A DNA stretch of 64,000 nt. Source: Rhodosporidiobolus odoratus (taxonomy: Eukaryota; Basidiomycota; Microbotryomycetes; Sporidiobolales; Sporidiobolaceae). How positions within the stretch are numbered: the first letter of the stretch is position 1; every line of letters begins with the position of its first letter. Shown in pieces: positions 36,516 through 47,979 of this stretch. A program made the translations under genes and the position numbers. The notes under the pieces are model-generated. The model had not been told where the DNA came from and did not search any database. It saw only the letters and a program-made list of their open reading frames with translations. Location: NCBI GenBank assembly GCA_034387635.1, contig JAOANU010000001.1, positions 2,170,001 to 2,234,000 on the forward strand. Direction: 5' to 3'.

Positions 36516-39500
36516 ATGCACATGCGGGCCCTCGTAGCCCTCCTCGCCTTGAGCTTACTGCCCCTCTCGCTCGCCTTGACCTCTTTCCCTCTCTCGCTCG
36601 ACTCCCCCACCTCCGACTCGCTCTCCCCTCCACCTCCAACTCTCAGTCGTCAACCCGGCTACTGTGCCATTCGCGGCTCATGTGGGAGAAAGTCCACCTT
36701 TGGAGGTGAGATCCCTTGTCCCGACACCGGTCCCGCTGAAACCGTACGTCCTCTTCTCTCGGATCCCCCTCACCCCTCGAGAGTGAGCAGTCAGCTCATG
36801 CCGTTCTTACACACTGGTGACGCAGCACGATGAAGTGTTCAAGCAGATGCTGGCTGGGGTCTGTGGCGCCGAGTGGGAGAACGTCAAAGAGACTTGCTGC
36901 ACTCTCGGACAGCTCGAAACTTTGCAGGCCAGTTTGGCTCAGGCGGAACCCCTCATCTCAGCTTGTACGTCCCCTCTCCTCTTGCTGTGGCATAGACTGG
37001 CCCACATCAACTGTCTCAGCGACGATGAGCCGTGGCTCGACTCCTTGCCGCGTTGACCAGCCTTCTCTTCTCTTCCCCCTTACAGGTCCAGCTTGTCGCC
37101 TCAACTTCCGTCGCCACTACTGCCACTTCACTTGTTCCCCCTCTCAATCCACCTTTCTCACCGTCACCCGCACTCAACCCCTCAAAGACACCGACGGAAC
37201 CCCACGCGAGGGAGTCAAGGAAGTCGAGTTTTCCGCTGACCCAGAGTGGGCTCAAGGGTTTTATGACAGCTGCAAAGAGGTCAAGTTTGGGGCGACGAAT
37301 GGGAGGGCGATGGATCTGATTGGGGGTAAGTCGCTCGTTTTTCTTTTCCTTCACTCCTCGTCTCGTGTTCCGCTCGAACGCGCGAGTTGCGAAGGTCCGT
37401 CGAGAACCGTCATGCTCACTCTTGCCCACGCACAGGCGGTGCCAAAGACCCCTACACCTTTCTCCGCTACATGGGTACCGAACGACCCCTTGGTTCCCCC
37501 TTTACCATCTCCTACCCTTCGCCCTCTTCCCCCTCCTCCCCCTCCTCCTCCTCCAGCGACACTCCTACCTCCCATTCGTCACCCCCACCCCCGACGCCCT
37601 TCACCGCCCACATCTCTTCCTGCTCCTCCTCGTCCCCCTCAGAGCGCTGCGCCTGTCCCGACTGTCCGGACGTCTGTGCCGCCTTAGCTCCGATCCTTTC
37701 CCCGAAAGAGAGGGACCACACCAGGTGCAAAGTGGGAAAGATGGATTGTTTCCCTTTTGGGTTGGTCGTCGGGTATGCGGTGGCGCTTGTTGGAGGGGTT
37801 TTGGGATTGGCCGCGAAGGAGGCTAGGACTAGATGGACTAGACGGTCTGGCGGGCCAGGGGGGATTCGACTCGAGGAGGATGAGGAGGGGGAGAGTCAAC
37901 TTGATCTTGGCGGCGCAACAACGTTAGGGGATATGGAAGATGGATTAGGATTGGGGACTTGGAAGGGGCTTAGACATCGGTTGAGTTTTAGAGGATGGAC
38001 AGGGAGGGAGGGGGGCAGTGAGGCAACTTCTCCGACTCCGTTTGGGGGTGGTGACGAGGTGGACCAAGGGGAGGGAACAGGTTCCAACAGGTCGAGGTCG
38101 TCGAGCGGCCCTTCGGCACGTCGACTTGTCCAAAACGGAGAAGGGGAAGGAGAAGTCGAACGCAGCTCTCACTCTTCGTCTCAACCCCCCTCCCACCCCT
38201 CTCTCACCCTCTCATCGACGTCCGCACATCCCTCTCACCATTCCGAACCCCTCCAACCGCGCACCTACCCCCTCTCAACCTTCCTCTCTCGACTCTTCTT
38301 CCGCCTCGGCTTCTTCTGCGCTTCGAGACCTTACCTCACGCTGGCAGTTGGGTTTGCGGTGTGTGGAGTGGTGAATTTGGGATGGCAAAGGTTCGAGGTG
38401 GAGAAGGAACCGGTTAGGTTGTGGGTTCCGGAGGGGAGTCAGGTCAAGAGGGAGAAGGAGGTGTTTGAGGAGGCTTTTGGACCGTTTTACAGGACGGAAC
38501 AGGTGAGCTCTCTTTTCTCTTCTCCTCAGGTTTCCCTTTCTTCCCCTTCCCTTCCCAATACGTCTTCTCCGCTTTCCTTGTCTATTGCTGACGATGTGAC
38601 GATTTTTTTTTTTACTTTCTTCTCGTACTTGCTCATCTCTCCCAGATCTTCTTCTCCGCACTCCCGCCTACTGCCTCTTCCACCCTCACCTCCTCTTCCT
38701 GGTCCACCCCGGATGTCCCCGTCCTCTCCCTCCCAACCCTGCACTACCTCCTCAACCTCGAATCCCGCATCCGTTCCCTCCACTCAAGTCCCTCCAACCT
38801 AACCCTCCTCGATGTCTGTTTCGCCCCCACCTCCCCCTCCCCATCTGCCTCTCCCCCTGCTGCAACAAAGTCCCCTGCACCTGAAGCAGGCTACTGCGTC
38901 GTCCAATCCCCTCTCGGGTGGTTCTCCAACTCTCTTGGAGGGATCGATGAGACCAATTGGAAGGGTCGGGTGGACGAGTGCGCTCAAAGTCCTGCCAGTT
39001 GTTTACCACCTTTCGGTCAACCAATCGAGAGGAACTTGGTCCTTTCTTCTTCGATCCAAGGGTCGATTGATCCGCACGAAGCTAGAGCTGTCATTCTGAC
39101 TTATGTCCTCTCGGCGTCTTTGGATCAGACTCTGACGGCCAAAGCCGAGGAATGGGAACAAGCTCTCAAGGGGTTTTTGATCGACATCTCGAAACCGGGT
39201 GGGGAGGCCGAACGGAATGGATTGAGGGTTAGCTGGTCTACCGGGGTTAGCTTGGAGGAGGAGTTGAACAAGGCTACTAATACTGATGTCGGGGTGGTGG
39301 TCGCTAGTTACGGGGTCATGTTTGCGTATGTTGCGTTGGCTCTCGGAGGGAGCGGCGGGTCTATTGTTAGGGTGCTTTGGAGAGTCTTGAAGCTTGTGGG
39401 GGTTGGAGTCGTCGCGGGAGGAAGGAGGGTGAGGAGGAAGATCATGAGGCGGAAGGGAGGAAAAGGGACGGTTAGGCTTGAGGAGGAGGACGAGGGTCAA

Positions 39501-42500
39501 AGGGGTCAGAGGACCGCGAGCTTTGGGAGAGGGACGAGAGGGTTGGGACTTGGAGGGTATTTGAGGAGGAAATTGTTTGTCGAGGGGAAGTTCTCGCTCG
39601 GTGCGTTCTGGTTCTTCTTCGTTTTCTTCTCCTTCTTCTTCTTTGCGGTCTTTACATGTCTACACAATAATGGACAGATGCTGACAACCTGGTACTTGTA
39701 CTGCAGCTCTCTTTGGTATTGCTATCGTGTTGTTGTCAGTTTCGACGAGCGTGGCACTTTGCTCGGCGGCGGGCGTCAAGGTTACTCTCATCATCGCCGA
39801 AGTGATCCCTTTCCTCGTACTGGCAATCGGGTACGTCCGCTACTATCGCTATTCACTCCTTTGTATCTCGAGCTAACGTACCGAATGTAGCGTGGACAAC
39901 GTCTTCCTCCTGCAGCACACCTTGACGCAACAATCCTCCCGATCCTACACGACCGCTTCCCGTCACCTCGCATCTCGCTTCTCCGAAGAAGGCGCCATCG
40001 ACGACGACAACGACGAGGACGAAGACGACGACGACCTTCTTCCCCCCGCCTCCCTCGTAGCTCGCACCCTCTCCCTGATGGGCCCTTCAATCCTCCTGTC
40101 CGCCTCGTGCGAGACCGTGGCCTTTGGTCTGGGCGCGTTGGTAGGTATGCCGGCAGTGAGGAACTTCGCCATCTATGCCGCCGTCGCCGTGGCGGTTAAT
40201 ACCGTGTTGCAGTGCACCGTGTTTGTAGCGGCTATGGCGTTGGATTTGGAAAGGGTGGACGTGCGTTACTGCTCTGTTCCCTACCACCCACAGAGACGTG
40301 CTCATCTTTTTACGGGCTGCTGCAGGCGAAACGCATCGATTGGTGCGTACCTTGCCCCATTTCGGTCTGTCTCCTCTAATCCTGGCTCACCTTATTGTGC
40401 CGCAGCTTCCCCGTCCTCAAGCTCTCTACCTCAACCCCGCTTCCACCCTCTCGACCACGAGAAGGCACCATCGCCCAATTCATCCGTACCACCTATGCCC
40501 CGACGCTCTTGAAGCGTCCAGTCAAGTTGTTGGTCCTAGCGGTGTTTGGCGGGGTGTTTGTGTTGAGTTGGATTGGGGCGAGGCATGTCGAGTTGGGATT
40601 AGGTAAGCTGCCTTCCATGGGTCGAAGGCTATGTAGGGTGTAAGGTGTCCAGATGTGAGAGAAGAGATCGACTGACCCTCCCAACTTGCAGATCAACGGC
40701 TTGCCCTACCCTCGACGTCCTACCTCGTCGACTACGTGTGTCTCCTCTTGCGCCCAGCCTTCCTCCTGTCCATGCTAACCTAGTTCACGTGCAGTTCAAC
40801 GCCCTCGACGCCTACCTCGACGTCGGTCCTCCGGTCTACTTCGTCGCGTCCGGGGTCAACCTGACCTCTCTGAATGGAATCCGAGAGACCTGCGGAAGGT
40901 TCTCGACGTGCGATGAGTATTCTTTGGTCAATGTGCTCGAGGCGGAACGGAAACGTCCCGAGAGTTCGTATCTCGCGCAACCTCCGTCAGTCGTTTCTCC
41001 CTTGTCTTTCTCGTGTCTCCCTTCTACTCCCTCTTTCGAGTTCGAGACCGTCAAGGACGAAGAGTGCTGACAAGTTCGGCTGCAACGTGCAGAGCGGTTT
41101 GGCTCGACGATTTCATTCAGTGGACGAATCCGATTCTTGAGGATTGTTGCCGAGTCAAGCGTCGCAACCCCAAAGAGTTCTGCGGGCCCAACGATTCAGA
41201 GTATGCCTGCAAGCCATGCTTCGAAGATAGAGAGCCGGAATGGAGTCCCACGCGTACGTTTTCTGATCCACCCCTTCCTTCGCCTTGGTACTCCTTTTTC
41301 GCCGGGGGCAAGACTGACTGACCTCTTATCGGTGACGGATCGGCAGTGGAAGGATTCCCAGAGGGCGACGACCTCATGCCATACCTTCGACAATGGCTCG
41401 CTTCACCCACTGACGAATCCTGTCCCCTCGGCGGCAAAGCCAGCTACTCTTCCGCCCTTTCCCTCTCGCCTCCTACCAATTCTTCCCCTGCAAGTTCTGC
41501 AGACGAGGGTGCTATTGAACTCTCCCATTTCAGAACGTACCACACACCGTTGAAGAGTCAGAGGGACTATATTGAGGCGTTTGCGGCCGCACGGAGGATT
41601 TCGGAGGATCTGGGCAGGAGGATTGGAGGAGAGGTTTTCCCTTACTCTGTGTTCTACGTCTTCTTCCAATCTTGTGCGTTCTTACCTCTCTGCCGGTGCA
41701 CACTTCCGCTGGTGTTCTAGGACCAACAAGGCGCCCCTTGTCGACTTGCGAAAGGCCCTGCAATCTTTCGTACTGACCGAAAGTTTCGTTGCCTGCTACA
41801 GACGCGACTCTGTGGACCACCACTCGATCCGTCCTCGCCTTTGCCCTAACCGCCGTCTTTCTCGTGACCTCCCTTCTCCTCGGTTCTTTCCGAACAGGTC
41901 TCTGCATAACCCTAACCACCTTCCTCAGCCTCTTCACCGTCCTCGGAACCATGGGCGTCTGGTCCATCTCCCTCAACCCTCTCTCGCTCGTGAACCTCAC
42001 CGTCTCGGTCGGGATTGCCGTCGAGTTTGCGGCTCACCTCGGACGGGCGTTTATGAGTGCTCTGGGTGGAGGAGTTCCGTTTTACCACCCCGCCGGCAAG
42101 AGGGATAGGGATGAGAGAGCCCAGGCGGCTTTGGAAGAAGTGGGAGCAGCCGTGTTGAGCGGAATTGGAGCGACCAAGTTGATTGGCGTGTCGGTGCTGT
42201 TCTTGACCAAGTCCGAGTTGCTCAAGGTCCGTACTCTTTCTTCCCGGTCTAGCGGAGACCTCTCAATGGCTGCTGCTGACTGTCCGCGCGGTGCCGTTTG
42301 TGTTGCAGATCTACTACGCCCGGATGTGGCTCGTCCTCGTCATCTCCTCCGCTTTACACGGCTTGTGCCTCCTCCCCGTTCTCCTCAGCTTCTTCGGTGG
42401 GCACGGTGAGCCTTTCCTCCTCCAACACGCCCTCTCAGGTTCGCCTCTGAATAATCCCTTCTTCCTTTTCGACAGGTTACGCCATTTCAGCGGAGGACAC

Positions 42501-42651
42501 GACAGGAGGCTGGATCGCGTCACGTTACGAGCGAGAGAACCTGTTCCGTTCGTCAAACTTCTCCTCTCTGCTGATTTTTCGATCTCACCTTGTCTCGCCT
42601 TGTTTCGCAGACGATGACGACGAAAGCAGCACTAACAGCGACGAGTATTGA
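36516..42651 (+). CDS. NCR1: Niemann-Pick C1 sterol transporter (Ncr1/NPC1)
   Basis: Seventeen exons: 36516-36743, 36826-36964, 37086-37325, 37436-38502, 38646-39600, 39707-39830, 39891-40260, 40326-40342, 40406-40602, 40692-40735, 40795-40985, 41093-41253, 41347-41673, 41802-42226, 42309-42405, 42476-42547 and 42611-42651 (1,564 aa). A signal peptide precedes the Cys-rich sterol-binding domain (GYCAIRGSCG, CCTLGQLETL, CPACRLNFRRHYCHFTCSP). The sterol-sensing domain carries VKVTLIIAEVIPFLVLAIGV then DNVFLLQHTL. The C-terminal RND half has NLTVSVGIAVEFAAHLGRAF and GATKLIGVSVLFLTKSE. The protein moves sterol out of the vacuole/late endosome lumen. It is longer than yeast Ncr1 because of a Ser/Pro-rich insert (~37520-37630) and a disordered loop (~37860-38280). 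One exon is just 17 bases. Divergent from FAR11, 263 bp apart. Confidence 0.95.
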
Positions 42652-42809
42652 ACCTTGGAAAGAATAGGAGAAGGCAGGCCATCGTAGTGTGTAGATTGCA
42701 AGTGCCCGCTGGCCCATGTACTGCAGTCCAAAGAGCTACACGAGAAGAGTAACAACGACGAGGGGGATAGCACAAGCGATGTGAGTGGAAAGGAGGGAAA
42801 GGGGGAAGG

Positions 42810-45800
42810 CTAGGGCTTTGACTCGGGCGGAGGAGCCATAGGGGTATCACCTGATCCGCCGTTGACGGGCGGCACCGGGGAAGGTACTGCCTCCGACTTG
42901 ATAGGAGCTGTGACGGATGCGGAGGGAGTTGGTGCGGGATCGGCGGGCGCGGCGGCAGGGGAAGGTGCAGGGGATGGCGCGCTGGTCGCGGCTGATGATG
43001 GGCGTCGAGGTGGGAGGGGGGCTTTAGGGTCGAAAGGAATCCCGGGCAGCGCTGCTCGATCGATAGTCTGTCTCTTTGGCGGCATTTGAGGAAGAGGAGG
43101 AAGGCCGGCAGCGGAAGGAAGAGCGCCAGACCCGGCGGCGGCGGGTTTGGCAGAAGGGACGGCAGGTTTGGCAGAAGGAGCGGCAGGTTTGGCAGAAGGA
43201 GCGGCAGAAGGCTTGGCGAAGGTCGCAGCGGCGGGTACAGCGGGCGCCTGCGTCGGCCGAGACGACGCAGCAGATTTGGCCTCGGCCGGCGTCTCAGCTG
43301 CCTTCGCCTTCTTGGCGTCCGGACCCGTCGGCTTCTCGGGTTCAACGGACGGGTTTGCCTTGTCGTACGCATCGCAAGCTTTCTGTAAATCAATAGACGC
43401 TCTGTGTGAGTCTTGGAACGAAGGCAGGTAAAAGGGCAGAACGTACCCAGGCCCAGAGCAGCTGCGACTCGAGGTGAATCGCATCATGTCGCCAGACACG
43501 TTCGTTCGTCTGGTACGACAGCGCTTTATTGACTGAGTCGAATAGAGTAGGTCAGCAGAGAGGTCGCGGAACCACTACGAACACAGAAGAAGCGTACCAT
43601 TGAGGGCCTCGCCGACTCGCGCACCGGCGAGGAAAGGGATAGAAATGTTAAGGTGGTCGATCCAGCTACTGACTTGGTACGGGCAGCTGTTTCCGGTAGC
43701 GAGAGTCAGCACGCGGGGGAAGGAACGAGTTGAAGCGAAACGTACCCAGCTGGAATGAGCACGAGGTCGCCTTCAAACTGGTAGATCGGGAAGGACTGAA
43801 TTCCGTGCTTGTTGAAGAGCTCGAGGCGCTGACTCTTCGTCAGGTATAGTTGCGGAGAGAGGAGGGGGTCGTCGTGTGAATCGCGGTACTGCTTCGCTGT
43901 GGCTCCCCTCTGCAGCTTGCGGGAAAGAAGGTCGAAGCAGAATTCGCGGAGCTGCATGGCGGCGTATCCGTCAGTCGGTGTTCAGAGCACGGCAGAAAGA
44001 CGGCGATGAACCTTGTCAGCATCCTCCGCCTTCCAGACGTCCCAGCGGATTCGCAGCGGCTTGTTCGTATCCTTGTCGCGCCCTCCCCACCACATATAGC
44101 TCGCAATGTCGAAGTAGTCGGCTGCGGGAGCGGCACAAGGCATCAATTCTGCTGAGCAGCCACATAGAGACAGGCTACGCACTGCGGAGGTGAGTTGTTG
44201 CCCATTTCGCGTTTGTCTCCCAGGAAGCGACGACTCGGGGGCCGAGATCCGGTTGCGCAGCGTTGACAGGTGCGTGTGAGAGCATGTTGTAGATACCGTC
44301 GGGACGAAGGAGGTTGGGCAGCGGGACGATCTTGTAGAACTGCGAGAGGCAGCTCGGTCAGCACGGAAGACGAAGCTGAGAAGGCCATCCAAGGCGCACC
44401 TCGTCCGCGAGCTCCTTCAGGTCGGTCTGCCATTGCTTCGGCGTAGGCCAATCCTAGACGGGCCGAGCGCGTGTCAGCTGCTGTGAAGGGAGGCGAAAGT
44501 GTTCAGAAGGAAACAAACCTTGGTGCGGAAAGAAGACTGGCCATCGTCGGCTCGTCGGAAGCCCTTCTTGCTAAATTGGCTGAAGAAGAAGTGACCCGTC
44601 GATGGAAAGACCTCGGTCCCGTAGTTGTTGATGAGCTCGACCTTGTGCACCGCGCACTTTTCGGCCAGATACTCGGGCGTGAACTTGGTGAGGCCGCCTT
44701 TCGGGCATTTCCTCACCAAGACCGGCTCGCCCATCCTCCAGAGCTCGAAGTAGATTGGTTCGCTCAAACTCCCATGCACGACGGTGTTGACCGAATGGGT
44801 GTTCTGATCGTACTGGGCGAGACTCGAGGGAACGGTAAACTTGCGGCGGAGGTACGCGTACGTCTTCGGATCCGTGCCGGCGAGCATGCGAGTCGAATAC
44901 CAGTCGTACACCTTCTTCGTCATCTCCTTCAACTCGTCCTTCGGAAGGGTGTTGAGCGGAACGAATTGCCAGCTGCGATGCATCTCTTCACCCGTCAAGT
45001 CCTTCCCGCGTCTCTTCGTCACGCACTTCTTGCGCCGGTGAACGTCGGCACTCGTCAATGTCGTCGGCGTCTTCTTCTGCTCCTTCTTCTCGAGGTCGAG
45101 AAGAACGTCGAAGCAGACACGGCAGGCCATTCGCCCGCAGGTCTGGCACAGCCAGGTCGAACCGACTTGCGACGTATTGCAGAAGTCGCAGAGAGAGAGC
45201 ATGGCTGGGTCGGACCGAATCTTGATCGTTTCCTTCTGGTTGGCCTGGGCGCTCTCGCGCTTCAATATCCGGTTAAGATGCGGTGCAAGCCATGTCTTGA
45301 TAAGCTCCGTGTCGTGCGAGTTGAGCGGCTTCGTCAGTGTCTTGTCGAAGTCGAGCTTGACGTCCGGCGTATCGATGCTGCGGAAGACTGGTGGGGTGAC
45401 GATACGATTGAGAGAGTCGAAACCGAATGACCGGATGCCGAGGAACGAGCAGTTCTGGCCGATATTGCGAGCGATGCACTGGAAGCAGCGATTCTGGCCG
45501 TCGACCTTCTTGGAGAGGCAGGTCGTTGACTGTACCGTGTATGCAACGATGGCTCCGAGAGGTGGATCGGCCGTAGGAGGGGCGACAGCAACGGCTGTCG
45601 AGGAGGATCAGTAACGGCGGGGCTATCGAGAGAGGGAAAGATCATACGCTCTGCGGCTGCTTCTCGTGCCCTCTTCCTCCCGCTGGTCCGCCCGTCGTCT
45701 TCGGCAGGCCTTGATCGCTTCGCAGTGTTGGCCTGCATTTCGACGTCTCCGGTCACTGGCTCTTGCTTGTCTGCGGCCGGTGCTGCTGCCGAAGCACGAG

Positions 45801-47532
45801 AGACGGAGGCTGCGGCTAGCGAGTCGCGGGAAGCGGAGCGAGAGCCATATGGAGGGGCTGCAGCAGGTGGAGGTTGATCGACGTTCGCTTGGGATGTCGA
45901 CGGGGCGGTCTGGGACGTCGAGGCGGCAGATGGCGGTGATACCGGCTTGGCAAGGGTCGGTAGCGGGCCATCGGGAAGGTAGTGGGGAGGAAGTGCATAG
46001 AGGTCGATGAACGAGGGATGGCTTTCGAAGAAGACGGGAACCGCGGTTTGCGCGTCGTCGGGCAAAAGGGCTGTATCGTTCATACATGAGCACAAGACCT
46101 CTGGTCAGCTAGACAGAACGGAGACAGGCGTACCGTCGACAAGCTTGCGGTTGAACCGGGTCGGAGGAGGACCTTTCGGTACTGGGGGAGGTGTTGGTTC
46201 CGCCGGCTTCGGGGCGGGTTTCGGAGCTGACTTCGGTGCTGTTTTCGGGGCTGCCTTCGGCGCAGGTGGTGCTTTGGCGGGAGCAGGAGCTGGTGTCGGT
46301 GCCGCAGCTTCGGGCGGGGACGCTGGGGCCGTAGCTTTGACTTGCTGTTGAAGGGACGATTTGGGAGGCCTGCCCCGGCGAGGAGGAATATAGGGTTGTC
46401 CTTCGGCGCTTCCACCTCTCTCCATCGCCCTCGACTTTGATCCGGATCGGGAGGGAGGCAGAGGAGCAGGTGCAGGGGCGGGTGGCTCCTCTGGTTCGCC
46501 CCGACGAATGCGCTCAAGCTTGGCAAGACGAGACTTAACCCTGGCCAATCGGGCCTCCTCTCGTTCCTTGGATACGGCGAGCTCCTCTTTTGTCGCGAAG
46601 AAGCCAGGTTCCCGATCGAAGAGCTCGTACGCCTCGGGGTCGTCGGACCGTTTACTGCGATTCCACGATTCCTCAAGAACTTGGTAGGGGAAATTTTGAA
46701 AGTTGAAGGGTGTAGTCGATGTCGATCCCATAGGGACGAGGGTGGTATTGGCGAAATTGTACGCGGAGAGAGGGAAGGGAAGCTCCCCGTTTGTCGTGGA
46801 GTCGACGGCCATGTTGTCCGGGGCGGGTTCTGCCGGAGTTGACCCCGCCGCACTCGTAGCCACAGACGCGGTATCTGACAGTGTGTCGGAAAGTGCTGGC
46901 GTGTTTTCGCGAGTCTCAACCGACATCTGTCGCTCTGCTGTAGGCGCCTCCTCCATGGTGACATCCGCCGATTCTGCAGCCGCCGCCGGTCCTTCGACCT
47001 GCCGCTGTACACCGTTCGCCTCGCCCTTGGTCGAAGTCCTTCCGTTCTCGCCCTTCCCGCTAGCGTCCTGGGCCGATTTGCCGACCTGCGAAGGTTGCGC
47101 GGCTGAGGCGCTCGGAAGCGGCGACGGGGCTTCATTGGGCTTTTCTGCTCCGTACATTGTCGGCTCGGTTCCTGAACCGCTGTTTGCTCCACTACTGGCG
47201 CCGGAGCTCGAGTTGGTTGAAGGCAAGGGACGCAGTTTCAGTTTGGCGTCGTCGACTGATGCTGAAGTCGCAGCGGGTGTGGAAGAGGTGGGAAGGGTAG
47301 CTGCTGAGGTAGAAGCGCCGTTCAAGCCGTTCTTGACGAGAGATGGGCTTTGCGACGATGAACCCTCGGTCCGGGCGAGGCGAGAAGTCCGGGCGGCAGC
47401 TGTCGCGCGCGTTCCAAAGAGTCAGTATGTAGTCCAGATAGTTGCAGCATGTGGGAAGGGCCACTCACTATCGTCTTGCGGTTGTTGCGAAGAGCTGGAA
47501 CTGGCCTCCTGTCCTGGGGCAGGAGCTTCCAT
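42810..47532 (-). CDS. KDM3-like JmjC protein with degenerate iron-binding site
   Basis: Exons in order are 47532-47469, 47399-46134, 46070-45648, 45594-44519, 44453-44400, 44339-44183, 44121-44012, 43951-43746, 43686-43598, 43523-43447 and 43382-42810 (1,364 aa). Order: disordered N-terminus; AT-hook RRGRPPK (~365); Cys clusters NRCFQCIARNIGQNCSF and CDFCNTSQVG/CQTCGRMACRVCF (~720-745), as in KDM3-type proteins; then a JmjC domain. Where active KDM3 enzymes have L-H-x-D, this has L-R-T-D (Arg~1013, Asp~1015), and GAPHQV is GCPYQV (Tyr~1122). Both Fe(II)-binding histidines are therefore missing, and demethylase activity is unlikely. The C-terminus is a low-complexity Ala/Lys/Pro tail with repeated SAKPA. 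Likely a chromatin scaffold; that role is inference. Confidence 0.82.
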
Positions 47533-47979
47533 CGCAGAATCGGCTCGAAGGTTGATGCGAACGAGGAAGAGGTTGCGCGCTTCTGCAGCTACCTTTGGGG
47601 CGAGCAGGAAGGGATTGGACCGGCGTTCGACGAAGTCGTGGAACGGGAGATACAGAAAGTTTTCCCAGCGCCTTCGCAGGATCACCTTTCCATTCCTACG
47701 CACAGGGTAGCGGCACGTATAACTGCACAGCGTACCACTCCCGCCCGAGGACTTGCTTCGATACAGCCCAAACGTACGATGCCGCCTACGCAGCCATGCC
47801 TCTTCTCTTCTGATTGGCTACGATCGGTTCTTTACTCTTCTTCAGGATTCGAAAATCGAGGGCTACATGCACTTTAAGAACGACAAGTACGGCAACGAAG
47901 TACAGCTCGAACGGACGGACGAGGAGGCACTCTCCTTCCTTGATCCGCCAGTCCCCCCTCCCTTCTTTTGTCTTTTACT
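47533..47979 (+). other. Gap with unexplained plus-strand open frames
   Basis: The space between the JmjC start and the PNGase stop. On the plus strand an ATG-initiated frame runs 47449-47877 (142 aa), antisense to the first JmjC exon, and two other frames give protein-like pieces: GTYNCTAYHSRPRTCFDTAQ at ~47715 and IEGYMHFKNDKYGNEVQLE at ~47850. I could not join them with consensus splice sites or recognise a family, so no gene is called. Confidence 0.3.

Noticed and set aside
46102..46134. 33-nt intron in the JmjC gene
   Set aside because: A second acceptor at 46071 gives a normal 63-nt intron in the same phase.
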